Positions 52,824-61,375 of a DNA stretch of 64,000 bases are shown in pieces. Under the pieces are notes generated by a model. It searched no databases. It saw nothing but the letters and a program-made list of their open reading frames with translations, and was not told where the DNA came from. The stretch is from Pseudomonas inefficax (GTDB lineage Bacteria > Pseudomonadota > Gammaproteobacteria > Pseudomonadales > Pseudomonadaceae): contig NZ_OPYN01000164.1 in NCBI RefSeq assembly GCF_900277125.1, positions 62,001-126,000 on the forward strand, read 5' to 3'. Numbering within the stretch: the stretch's first letter is position 1; every line of letters starts with the position of its first letter. The position numbers were made by a program, and so were the translations under genes.

Positions 52824-53786
52824 TCATAACCCTGAAAAAAGGTCTACTTTATCCTCGTGCTCCAAGGCTTCCAAGTGAGAAAAATAGATTTTTGGTCTCT
52901 TGGCTAACGCACGCCCTTTATCATCTATCCTATCAATTACTCCAAAAATTCTACACCGCAAGAAAAGCAACTGCTTGTAGCGAACGATGCTTCCAACCTC
53001 TGGGTAAGAGGTTAAAATATGATCCATGTACTTAAACCCCATAGAGTTTGAAGTTTTGTTCTCCCTAGTCACCTCACCCTCTAACACTACATTTTCACCA
53101 TGCCGGAGTTCAGGAAACAAAAAATCTTCCGAATCCTCCTCTTCTTCATCGCAGAAAATATATTTATCGGAAACTTCCAGCACCACTTCATCGACTCCAT
53201 CCTCTAAAATGCTCCCTATCTTCAGCACTCTACCTTCTTCAATCAAACATGCTAGTCTGCTCAAAAGTCTATTCCCAGCCTGGACATATAAATCCAACGC
53301 ATACTTAGGAACATAAATATATTCACCGACCTCATTCCTGATTCCAATTAGCGCTTTATCATCAGAAAATTTCACAGACTCAAAGCTTTTTACACTCACA
53401 TCCCCCATATGCTTCGCAATACGAGCAAACCACTTAATAGCATTTAAGGCTTTACTGAATAGGTCACGGACACCGAAATCCGCAAAGTCCCGCTCTGCCA
53501 TTTTCTGAGCCGCTTGAGTGGCATACGCAGTTGCAACAATTCCAGCGCTAGCTTGCATCCAACCAGCAACTGTTTCTGGAATTAGGGCTTCCCATGAACC
53601 GTCTCTTACTTTTACCGGAATTTCAAAATCTACAGCCTTCAGATCTGGAGCAAGTTTTAATAGGAAATGACGAAGGGCATAATCGAAACCAAGTAGCGCC
53701 TCGGCTTGCTTCCTTCCATCCATAACCCCGCCTACAGTCAGATCTCCATCATACTTAATGTAACCAAGGTAACCTTGAAATTCCAT
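52824..53786 (-). CDS. Uncharacterised protein (possible DUF7946-type)
   Basis: A 320-residue protein. N-terminal YIKYDGDLTVGGVMDGRKQA and ALLGFDYALRHFLL are followed by IPVKVRDGSWEALIPETV and hydrophobic helices near residues 80-95; a strongly acidic stretch EEEEDSEDF lies near 215-225. The plan resembles a large group of orphan proteins from accessory regions that I believe is DUF7946, but the name is uncertain. Convergent to the AbiC-like gene. Function unknown. Confidence 0.55.
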   Translation of the reverse strand: MEFQGYLGYIKYDGDLTVGGVMDGRKQAEALLGFDYALRHFLLKLAPDLKAVDFEIPVKVRDGSWEALIPETVAGWMQASAGIVATAYATQAAQKMAERDFADFGVRDLFSKALNAIKWFARIAKHMGDVSVKSFESVKFSDDKALIGIRNEVGEYIYVPKYALDLYVQAGNRLLSRLACLIEEGRVLKIGSILEDGVDEVVLEVSDKYIFCDEEEEDSEDFLFPELRHGENVVLEGEVTRENKTSNSMGFKYMDHILTSYPEVGSIVRYKQLLFLRCRIFGVIDRIDDKGRALAKRPKIYFSHLEALEHEDKVDLFSGL

Positions 53787-53962
53787 TTAATCCCCCGCAC
53801 CACACTTAATGAGCTATTGGAATAATCCGCGCGATACATTCGTGCAATCATTTCAATATCATCATACCAACGGAGAAAAAGCCACCCTTCAATAGCCTTA
53901 TCTGTGAAGACTTTCATTTTCAGAAATAAAGTCATCAGCATAGCAATCCATTTTATGAGCAC

Positions 53963-53995
53963 AAAAAAGCCCAGTCGTCACCGACTGGGCTTTCT
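53963..53995. terminator. Bidirectional intrinsic terminator, probably of the lost tRNA-Pro gene
   Basis: gcccagtcg (53969-53977), loop tcac, cgactgggc (53982-53990), with an A-run to the left and a T-run to the right. Read on the minus strand it follows the tRNA 3' end by 16 bp and ends in TTTTTT, as expected for the native tRNA terminator. Confidence 0.8.
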
Positions 53996-54006
53996 CGTTT
54001 CAATAA

Positions 54007-54048
54007 TGGTCGGGACGGAGTGATTCGAACACTCGACCCCTTGCACCC
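54007..54048 (-). pseudogene. 3' half of a tRNA-Pro gene, left attachment site
   Basis: Read on the minus strand the 42 nt run from the anticodon-loop region through the variable loop, a perfect T arm (GAGTG-TTCGAAT-CACTC) and the acceptor strand CGTCCCG-A-CCA. The acceptor strand demands a 5' CGGGACG and hence a C1-G72 pair, the hallmark of bacterial tRNA-Pro. No 5' half adjoins it; the upstream sequence is unrelated. It is the junction left by integration at the anticodon loop, next to the integrase gene. Confidence 0.75.
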
Positions 54049-54240
54049 AATTCGATTATTTATTAGCTCTTGATGGAAATTGAAAGAACACAGAGGCATA
54101 TCACCAACCTAGCAAACACAGGGGTTTCAGGCTATTATTCTATCTACCCCAGCCCATAGCTTTCCACCGAGAGCCGTGCCCACGGTAGGGGTATAAGTAG
54201 GGGTATTTTTCCAACTCGTCACGCGTGCAAGGGGTAGAGA

Positions 54241-55635
54241 ATGGCCAAAATAACCGTCAGAGAGCTGGAATCGCTTACCGTTGAGGATAATGGGAAGACC
54301 CTTCGCGACGACGGGAACTTGATAGGCAAAGTGATTGCTCGCCAGAAAGGCGTCTCGGTAAGTTTTTATTATCGCTTCAAGTGGGACGGAAAATTCAAAG
54401 ACTTCGCCTGCGGCACATGGGCCAAGACTGGCAGCAAAAGTAAATCCCTGTCCGAAATAAGAGCCGAGCATAGGAACGCGAGTCGAAGTGTAGCTGAAGG
54501 TATTGATCCGACATCTGCCAAGAAGGCAGCCAAAATTGAAGCGCAAACCGCCATTGCCGCCACGATTGCCGAGGCCGAACGGCAGGCAGCGGAAAATAAG
54601 ACCATTGAAGACTTGTTCAACGAATGGGTAATCGACGGCGTTTCTCGCCAGGATGGAAACGCGGAGTTACGCCGCAGCTTCAAGAAGGACATACTCCCTG
54701 CCATTGGCAAGAAGCCGTTGCGTACCCTGACAGAGAGAGATTTATTGACTGTCCTACGTGCAGTTCGTGCTCGCGGTCTTAACCGTACAGTGGTGATCCT
54801 GTACAACGACATTGGGCAGATGCTGCGCTGGGCTGAAAAGCGCAAACCTTGGCGATCGCTAATGATTGACGGGAACCCCATCGACTTGGTCGATGTGCTG
54901 ACGCTACTGGACAACGACTATCAGGAAGAGCGTGACCGCCTGCTCTCCCCTAGCGAAATCCGTGAACTGGCAGATATCTTCGTCCGCCTGGAGCACGACT
55001 ACGAGGCGTTACCCGCCGGTAGAAAATACTCCGGCATCCGAGCTGTCAGCTCTCGCGTGCAGTGCGCGGCATGGATCTGCCTGAGCACCCTTTGCCGTAT
55101 TGGTGAGCTACTCAAGGCCGAATGGAAGAATGTAGATCTGGACAAAGGCACCTGGCTCATCCCAGCGCTTACCACGAAAGGTCGTAAAGGCAAGCGCCAG
55201 GATCACCATGTCTTTCTTTCTGAGTTCGCTTTGAGGCAGTTTAAGCGTTTGAAGACAGAAACTGGAGACGGCCCATACTGCTTTCCGAGTAGAAATGGTG
55301 ACTGCCATGTAGACACTAAAACGGTGAGCAAACTGATAGGCGATCGACAATGCCGCTTCAAAAAACGCAGTAAACCGTTATCCGGTCGTCATCACGACGA
55401 CTCGCTGGTGCTCAGCGATGGCGCGAAGGGCGAATGGACCCCTCACGACCTTCGCCGTACTGGCGCAACCATGATGCAGGAGCTTGGTGTAACACTGGAC
55501 ATTATTGACCGATGCCAAAATCACCTCCTGGCAGGGTCTAAAGTACGTAGGCATTACCTGCACCATGATTACGCCAAGGAGAAAACCGAAGCCTGGCGCC
55601 TACTTGGCGATAGGCTAATGCACATTCTGACTTGA
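54241..55635 (+). CDS. Tyrosine-type site-specific integrase
   Basis: A 464-residue integrase of the tRNA-targeting phage/island type. An N-terminal arm-binding domain (RFKWDGKFKDFACGTW) and core-binding region precede the catalytic domain. Catalytic residues seen: Arg286 in TLCRIGELL, His402 and Arg405 in HDLRRTG, Tyr439 in RRHYLHHDY. It reads away from the tRNA-Pro half (193 bp between) and should have integrated the element that extends to the right. Confidence 0.92.
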   Translation: MAKITVRELESLTVEDNGKTLRDDGNLIGKVIARQKGVSVSFYYRFKWDGKFKDFACGTWAKTGSKSKSLSEIRAEHRNASRSVAEGIDPTSAKKAAKIEAQTAIAATIAEAERQAAENKTIEDLFNEWVIDGVSRQDGNAELRRSFKKDILPAIGKKPLRTLTERDLLTVLRAVRARGLNRTVVILYNDIGQMLRWAEKRKPWRSLMIDGNPIDLVDVLTLLDNDYQEERDRLLSPSEIRELADIFVRLEHDYEALPAGRKYSGIRAVSSRVQCAAWICLSTLCRIGELLKAEWKNVDLDKGTWLIPALTTKGRKGKRQDHHVFLSEFALRQFKRLKTETGDGPYCFPSRNGDCHVDTKTVSKLIGDRQCRFKKRSKPLSGRHHDDSLVLSDGAKGEWTPHDLRRTGATMMQELGVTLDIIDRCQNHLLAGSKVRRHYLHHDYAKEKTEAWRLLGDRLMHILT

Positions 55636-56541
55636 GTCACGAAATCAGTCTAAGGTCATTGACAGGGCGAAAACTCACCTTTCGTTATCAACGTCCACTC
55701 CCGCCAGATACGTTCCAGTTTCCAGCCACAGCAACACCCATGCGGTAATCAATGCGCCTCTCTCGGAGGTTGGCACTGGGGAGAACGGAAATTAGCCTGA
55801 AAAATCACAGACCCACCCCCGCGTAATAGGTCTGCTCGACCCTGGATCAGAAGAGGTCGACAGGAATAGCTCATAATTACCCGATATTCGTCGCTATCAC
55901 GCTGCATCTCGGTGCCAAACACGCCATAACGCAGTCGCGCACTCAAGTCCTTGCGGGAGCACTCTCTTCGGCTGACCGAGCGCTTACCTCGCTGTTCTGG
56001 TCGCGCTAGGAACGGCAGATACCTGCCGCCCCCTGCACAGATCCGTACGTGCGGAACGACCGCATACGGCTCCTGCTTCTCAGCGGTGGGCAACAGGGTT
56101 ACGGCTTTTGGCCTCTCCTGCTCCGCCCGGAACCTAAACATCCGGCACCGCTGAGATCAAACCAGAGCGCCTGCCACTCAGCAGCTTCTGAGACCACGGC
56201 TCGTCTTGCCAAGCACACTCAGTCAGCGCCAGGGACCCGGCCCCATGCAGGCTCCTGTGAATCAACCCCACACGGTTTCAATTCAGAATTATTTGAATGG
56301 CCGAAATGGGGAGAGGGTGGACGTATGCCGTGGTATCGCAGAGATCCTATCCACTCGCTTATCAGTTGTTTCTGGCAAACGACACGCGCACCACTCTGTT
56401 TCTACCCGTAACACTTCTGGGCTTTTTTGGTGCAGGTCGCAAGACGAACGAGGATTACACGCCAAAAACTTCAAACATGGCACAGATATTGATATAACCA
56501 CTTGCACCGATTGTTGAACAATCATAAGTGGAGCGTCCCCC
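55636..56541. other. Intergenic region with intron relic and no intact gene
   Basis: A 906-bp stretch. Its only recognised content is the group II intron 3' tail at about 56005-56072 (minus strand). A 130-codon minus frame across it (55749-56141) reads through the RNA and has no ribosome site or family. The part next to the binding-protein gene (about 56200-56541) probably holds its promoter. Confidence 0.55.
56013..56072 (-). mobile_element. Degenerate group II intron 3' end (domains V and VI)
   Basis: On the minus strand 56072-56040 reads gagccgtatgcgg-tcgtt-ccgcacgtacggatc: an AGC triad, an upper stem TGCGG/CCGCA and a two-base CG bulge place it as domain V. A hairpin cggcag-gtat-ctgccg (56028-56013) follows as domain VI. 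Departures from an active domain V (G-A instead of G-U beside the triad, a 5-base loop instead of GNRA) and the absence of a reverse transcriptase point to a dead remnant. Confidence 0.6.
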
Positions 56542-57372
56542 ATGCCTCGCGCAGTTGCCTTAACCCTTGCCCTGACTCTCGTCGCCTCCGCGCACGCCGC
56601 CGACGGCACCTTGCAGCCCGAGCACCTGATTATCGGTTCGGACTTGACCTACCCGCCTTACACCTACCTTGCCGAGGGCAAGCCAGCCGGCTTCGACCCA
56701 GAGTTCATGGCCCTGCTCGGTCAGCAGCTCAAACTCACGCCGCAGTTCCATGACACCCGCTTTGCCAACCTTGTAATGGGCGTGAATGCACGGCGGTTCG
56801 ATGTGGTGGCCTCGGCCCTGTACGTCACCCCCGAGCGCGCCGCGCAAGTGGACTTCGTGCCCTACCTGAAAAGTGGCGCCTCGCTGATGGTGCGTGCCGA
56901 CGACAACTTCCGCCCGCAGCGGCCCGAAGACCTGTGCGGTAAGCGCGTCGGCTCGATCAAAGGCGGATCGTGGATTCCCAAGCTGATGGCTCTGTCCAAA
57001 AGTTACTGCCAGGCCAACGGCCAGGCGCCAATCGACTCCCGCGAATTCCCGACCTCCCCTGAAGCCGCTCAGGCCCTGCTAGCCAAGGCCGTGGACGTGC
57101 AGTTCGAAGACGCTGCCGTGGCCGCCATCACCGCCGAAAAACTCAAGGGTCGTATCACCCTCAGCTCACAGACGCTGATCTACCCAGTGGTTATAGGCCT
57201 TGCAGTTCGCAAGGGCAATGACGTGTTGCTCAAGCAACTCGATCAGGGCCTGGCCGCCATGAAAGCAAGCGGCGACTACCAGACTCTACTCAGCCGCTAC
57301 AACCTGGGCGAACCCAGCCCAAGCGACGTTGCCCAGGCCCTGGGCCAGGGCCCTCAAGCGGTTTCGCAGTAA
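56542..57372 (+). CDS. ABC transporter substrate-binding protein (polar amino acid type)
   Basis: A 276-residue periplasmic binding protein, SBP family 3. Signal peptide (residues 1-19, ending HAA), then LIIGSDLTYPPYTYLAEGKPAGFDPEFM, GVNARRFDVVASALYVTPERA and a C-terminal AMKASGDYQTLLSRYNLG. It delivers an amino acid or similar cation to the fused transporter encoded 15 bp downstream. GGAG precedes the ATG. Confidence 0.92.
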   Translation: MPRAVALTLALTLVASAHAADGTLQPEHLIIGSDLTYPPYTYLAEGKPAGFDPEFMALLGQQLKLTPQFHDTRFANLVMGVNARRFDVVASALYVTPERAAQVDFVPYLKSGASLMVRADDNFRPQRPEDLCGKRVGSIKGGSWIPKLMALSKSYCQANGQAPIDSREFPTSPEAAQALLAKAVDVQFEDAAVAAITAEKLKGRITLSSQTLIYPVVIGLAVRKGNDVLLKQLDQGLAAMKASGDYQTLLSRYNLGEPSPSDVAQALGQGPQAVSQ

Positions 57373-57387
57373 TCCGGAGCACACAGC

Positions 57388-58887
57388 ATGCAATTTGATT
57401 GGCATTACACCGCAAGCCTCCTTGCCAACGGTGACTTCTGGAAGGCGGTCGGCACGGTCGTGGAACTTAGTGTCGAAACCTGGCTGGCGGGCATCGTGCT
57501 GGGCTTTATCCTGGCCCTGGCCCGACAGTCGCGCCACAGCATCGTCAACCGCGCCGCAGCCCTGTACATCTGGTTCTTCCGCAGCCTTCCATTGTTGGTG
57601 CTGCTGATCTTCGTCTACAACCTCCCCCAGGTATTCCCAGCAACCAGCGTACTGCTCTCCAACCCCTATGCGGCAGGCCTGATCGCCTTGGTGCTGAGCG
57701 AAGCGGCCTATATCGCGGAAATTCATCGGGGCGGACTACTGGCCGTGGCCAAAGGACAACTCGAGGCTGGAAAGGCACTGGGTATCGGCTACACCGGCAC
57801 TCAGCGACTGATCGTGATTCCTCAAGCGCTGCGGGTGGCATTGCCGACCCTGGCCAACGAATACATCACCATCGTCAAGCTGACGTCACTGGTGTCGGTG
57901 ATCTCGCTGTCGGAGATCCTGCTGGTGGGCCAACAGCTCTATACCCAGAATTTTCTGGTAATGGAAACCATGCTGGCGGTCGCGTTCTACTACGTGCTGA
58001 TCGTCACGGTGTTCAGCTACCTGCTCAAACGCCTTGAACGTCACTTGGACGTCAGCCAGCGCACCCCGCGCCCCATCCCGGACAGTCACGCCTTCCTGCC
58101 GACCGCCCCCGTAACTCCAAACCAGGGCGATTTCGCCCTGCGTGTATTGGGAGCACGCAAGCACTACGGCGAGCTCGAGGTGCTAAAGGGTATCGACCTG
58201 GACATCCGCTTCGGCGAGGTAGTTTCTATCATCGGCCCGTCAGGCTCCGGCAAGACCACCCTCATCCGCACACTCAATGGCTTGGAAGGCCTCGACCGCG
58301 GCCAAGTCGAACTGTGTGGCAAGCCGTTCCTGCGCGGTCGCCTGGACGACGGCGGCAGCTTGTCCGGCCGCTTGCACATGGAAGGAATCGTCCAAGTCGG
58401 CATGGTGTTCCAGGGATTCAACCTGTTCCCACACAAGACGGTACTTGAGAACGTCGTGCTTGCGCCCCGCCATCACGGGCACGCCAATGACGCCGAACTG
58501 CGCACCCTGGGCCTATCGCTGCTGGCCAAGGTGGGATTGCGAGAACATGCCGGCAAATACCCGCACCAACTTTCCGGCGGCCAGCAACAGCGCGTGGCCA
58601 TTGCCCGGGCGCTGGCCATGCGCCCGCGAGTGATGCTGTTCGACGAGCCCACCTCGGCCCTCGATCCGGAACTGGTAGGCGACGTGCTCAAGGTGATCGA
58701 AGAGCTGGCCCGCGAAGGCATGACCATGGTTATCGTCACTCACGAAATGAAGTTTGCCTTCCAAGTCTCCGACCGCGTGGTGTTCATGGAGAGCGGGCAA
58801 ATCGCCCAGGCCGGCGCACCGCGGGACCTGCTCGACAATCGCAGCGAACGCATGGGTCGCTTCTTGAAGGACGTACAACTCGCATGA
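57388..58887 (+). CDS. ABC transporter: fused permease and ATPase
   Basis: A 499-residue fusion. Residues 1-215 are a HisMQ-type permease (GFILALARQSRHSIVNRAA; the coupling loop EAGKALGIGYTGTQRLIVIPQALR; five TM segments). A linker of about 30 residues leads to a complete ATPase: IGPSGSGKTT (Walker A), the HQLSGGQQQRVAIARAL signature, VMLFDEPTSALDPE (Walker B) and the switch VTHEMKF. The fused format is less common than separate subunits. Overlaps the GntR gene by 4 nt (ATGA). Confidence 0.93.
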   Translation: MQFDWHYTASLLANGDFWKAVGTVVELSVETWLAGIVLGFILALARQSRHSIVNRAAALYIWFFRSLPLLVLLIFVYNLPQVFPATSVLLSNPYAAGLIALVLSEAAYIAEIHRGGLLAVAKGQLEAGKALGIGYTGTQRLIVIPQALRVALPTLANEYITIVKLTSLVSVISLSEILLVGQQLYTQNFLVMETMLAVAFYYVLIVTVFSYLLKRLERHLDVSQRTPRPIPDSHAFLPTAPVTPNQGDFALRVLGARKHYGELEVLKGIDLDIRFGEVVSIIGPSGSGKTTLIRTLNGLEGLDRGQVELCGKPFLRGRLDDGGSLSGRLHMEGIVQVGMVFQGFNLFPHKTVLENVVLAPRHHGHANDAELRTLGLSLLAKVGLREHAGKYPHQLSGGQQQRVAIARALAMRPRVMLFDEPTSALDPELVGDVLKVIEELAREGMTMVIVTHEMKFAFQVSDRVVFMESGQIAQAGAPRDLLDNRSERMGRFLKDVQLA

Positions 58888-59555
58888 ACAAAACGCTCCC
58901 CACAGTACAAGTGTTGTCGCTGGCGGACCAGGTGGCCTGCGAACTGCGCGAGGACATCATTGGTGGACGCTTGCTGCCAGGTATGGCCCTGATTGAGGCC
59001 GAACTGACCAGCCGCTATAACGCTTCGCGCAACACCGTGCGAGAGGCCCTGCACCAACTCGGCAGAGAGGGACTGACCAGCTACGTACGCAACAAAGGTG
59101 TGATGGTCCGCCGCATAGGCCTGGCTGAGGTGCGCGACCTATTCCTGGTGCGCCGCACTCTGGAGATCCAAGCAATCCTGGGTAGCAAGCCACTGCGCGA
59201 GTACCAGTCCGACTCGATGCTCGGCGCTATCGAGGCAGCCGAGTTGGCCCGCGACCGCGAAGACTGGCAGGCCTTCGGCACCCACAGCCTACGCTTTCAC
59301 CAGCACATCGTCGGGCTGTTACGCAGCCCACTGCTGGACGCCTTCTTCACCAATATCGCCGCGCAGATGCGCCTGGTATTCGCCGTGGCCCCTGACGAAG
59401 AAAATTTCCAGCGCCCATGGCTGGAACGAGACTGCGAGATCCACGACCTGCTTGCCGCTGGCCGTCGCCACGAGGCCGCCGAGGCTATGACCCGTTACCT
59501 GGATGACTCCGAGCATGCTCTGCTCGACCTACTGAGCCACCCTGCCCGTGGCTAA
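58884..59555 (+). CDS. GntR/FCD-family regulator
   Basis: A 223-residue FadR-group protein: HTH region (VACELREDIIGGRLLPGMAL, SRYNASRNTVREALHQLGREGL) and an FCD domain. It is the last gene coupled to the transporter genes (ATGA overlap) and is probably their local regulator, responding to the transported compound or its degradation product. No clear operator was identified by eye. Confidence 0.88.
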   Translation: MNKTLPTVQVLSLADQVACELREDIIGGRLLPGMALIEAELTSRYNASRNTVREALHQLGREGLTSYVRNKGVMVRRIGLAEVRDLFLVRRTLEIQAILGSKPLREYQSDSMLGAIEAAELARDREDWQAFGTHSLRFHQHIVGLLRSPLLDAFFTNIAAQMRLVFAVAPDEENFQRPWLERDCEIHDLLAAGRRHEAAEAMTRYLDDSEHALLDLLSHPARG

Positions 59556-59593
59556 TCCACGGCATGGCCGCCTAAACCTCAAAGGAGAATCGC

Positions 59594-60460
59594 ATGAAGC
59601 CTGCACCCCTATCCCAAGCTCCGAATGACGCTGCACAACGCAAGGCCATCAAGCCAGTACTCTGTTACCCGGTGGAGACATTACCCCGCCCAGACATCGG
59701 CACTTATCGCGCGCTGCGCGAGGGACTCAAGCATGTCAGAACCGTTATGGTGCCGGCCCGCGATGCAGCAACTTTCACCGTTCCGGCGGGAAATTTTTTT
59801 CGTATTGTCTCGACCGAAGGGCCGCAAGTCGGCGACCTGAATCTCTTCAACCAACATGACCTCACAGAGCGGTTCTATACAGGTAAAACCAGGGCATTGA
59901 ATGGCACACACTTGGGAGTCGGCGATCAACTATTCTCCAGCTTTCCCAACCTGCGTCCCATGGCGACAATCACCCATGACACGCTCGACTGGTATGGGTT
60001 TGATGAATACGGCGGCTCAGTACACGACGTGATCGGTACGCGCTGCGATCCTTACACCCACAATCTGCTTAGTCATGGCGGTCAATATCACCACTGCTGC
60101 CATTCCAACCTGACCCGCGCGCTGTCTGCATCAACGGGGCTGGCGCCGCATGACGCCGAGCCACATGTACATGACGTTCTGAACGTGTTCATGTGCACCG
60201 GCTTTACCCGCGACACGGGCCAATACTTCATGAAGGCCAGCCCAGTACAACCTGGCGATTATCTCGAATTTTTTGCAGAAATAGACCTGCTCGGTTGCCT
60301 TTCCGCCTGCCCCGGTGGGGACTGCTCAACCGAACATTCGTCTGACACCGCGAAATGCTATCCGCTACTGGTAGAAATCTTCGAAGCAGCGCAGCGGCCT
60401 GAAGGGTGGACCGCGCCAAGCGTCAGTGGATACGATCGCACCCATGGGATCGGCCAGTAG
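59594..60460 (+). CDS. DUF1989 (urea carboxylase-associated) protein
   Basis: A 288-residue protein of the DUF1989 family. Signatures: VPAGNFFRIVSTEGPQVGDLNLFN, GTRCDPYTHNLL, HCCHSNLTRAL, LNVFMCTGFTRDTGQYFMK, and the Cys-rich CLSACPGGDCS, which likely binds metal. DUF1989 proteins accompany amine and urea/guanidine-related degradation genes; the enzymatic role here is unknown. AAGGAG precedes the ATG. It follows the GntR gene by 38 bp. Confidence 0.85.
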   Translation: MKPAPLSQAPNDAAQRKAIKPVLCYPVETLPRPDIGTYRALREGLKHVRTVMVPARDAATFTVPAGNFFRIVSTEGPQVGDLNLFNQHDLTERFYTGKTRALNGTHLGVGDQLFSSFPNLRPMATITHDTLDWYGFDEYGGSVHDVIGTRCDPYTHNLLSHGGQYHHCCHSNLTRALSASTGLAPHDAEPHVHDVLNVFMCTGFTRDTGQYFMKASPVQPGDYLEFFAEIDLLGCLSACPGGDCSTEHSSDTAKCYPLLVEIFEAAQRPEGWTAPSVSGYDRTHGIGQ

Positions 60461-60695
60461 CATATCAAGTGACTGGTGAGCTCTTGGAGTTTCTCGGATC
60501 GAAACTCCAACGGCATCAGTGACATTATTAATGCCTGAGCGCTTCAACCTGAAGCCGATCGTGCTCAGTTTGTCGTGATGGGCTGCTTCGAGGCTGAGGC
60601 AGTCCATCTTTCACAAAAGACTTGAACAATCGGCCGCGCTAGGCTGCAGGCATTCCTAAACGACAAGGCTTTAAACGCTAGTCCATCGCTTAGTA

Positions 60696-61375
60696 TCAAA
60701 AAATTGCCTGAACCTTCACCCCCCCGACCCAGGCATCGTCGACCTGACTCACACCTCCTGGGTGACGCACAAACTGCAGGTTAGGCCGCACTGTCAGCCA
60801 ATCTGCCACATGAACTCCGTAGTTCAGTTCAGCGTTGTACTCGGTGTCTTGCACAGGCAGATACACTGGGTCATCGTAATCTTCCACCCCATTGACCAGG
60901 TTCGTCAGCGAGGCGTTCTTGCGATACGCGGGGTTAACGTGCACCTCGGAAATTGCCAAACCGATGTCGTCCTTGGGACGGGCCGCGAACAGCCCCTTGT
61001 ACACAGCACCCAGTGATACGTAGTGGTCGACCTTGCTGGTTTTCTTGTCGTGCATCGTTGCCATCGCGAACAGACTCAATCCGCGAGAAGCATCATTGAC
61101 CTCTTGGGTAACCTGCTGCATTGCCCCTAACCACAGGCCGTGCTTGCTCGATGCGCTGCGATAGGCCGCGCCGCTGACTACTGCCGGCTGACCATTGCTG
61201 TCCTTGAGAACGTCATTCGCATTGGCGCTGCTGTAGTAGTAACCCGCACGGTACTCCCCTGGCAGGCCATCGAAACGCGGTTGCCACACCAGTTCGACCG
61301 GCAAAACCGCGCCTTCAGTACCGCTGCCGCTGAGTTTGAAACCGTTGCGCGATTCCGTGTTGGAGGGGTTCGTCT
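60696..61375 (-). pseudogene. C-terminal fragment of an OprB-type carbohydrate porin
   Basis: Residues from about NPSNTESRNGFKLSGSG to the stop (VDDAWVGGVKVQAIF) match the C-terminal half of OprB-like barrels (LPGEYRAGYYYSSANAND, LTVRPNLQFVRHPGG). The upstream half is missing: the apparent N-terminal 44 residues of this frame (61376-61508) are antiphase readings of the adjacent Rieske relic. There is no signal peptide, so it cannot be exported. A deletion fused it directly behind the relic. Confidence 0.85.

Noticed and set aside
53738..53962. 74-codon minus frame upstream of the 320-residue gene
   Set aside because: Its start sits directly behind a strong bidirectional terminator and it has no ribosome site or recognisable family; kept out, although a smaller internal start cannot be excluded.
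55749..56141. 130-codon minus frame through the group II intron tail
   Set aside because: Reads straight through domain V and VI RNA structure; no family.
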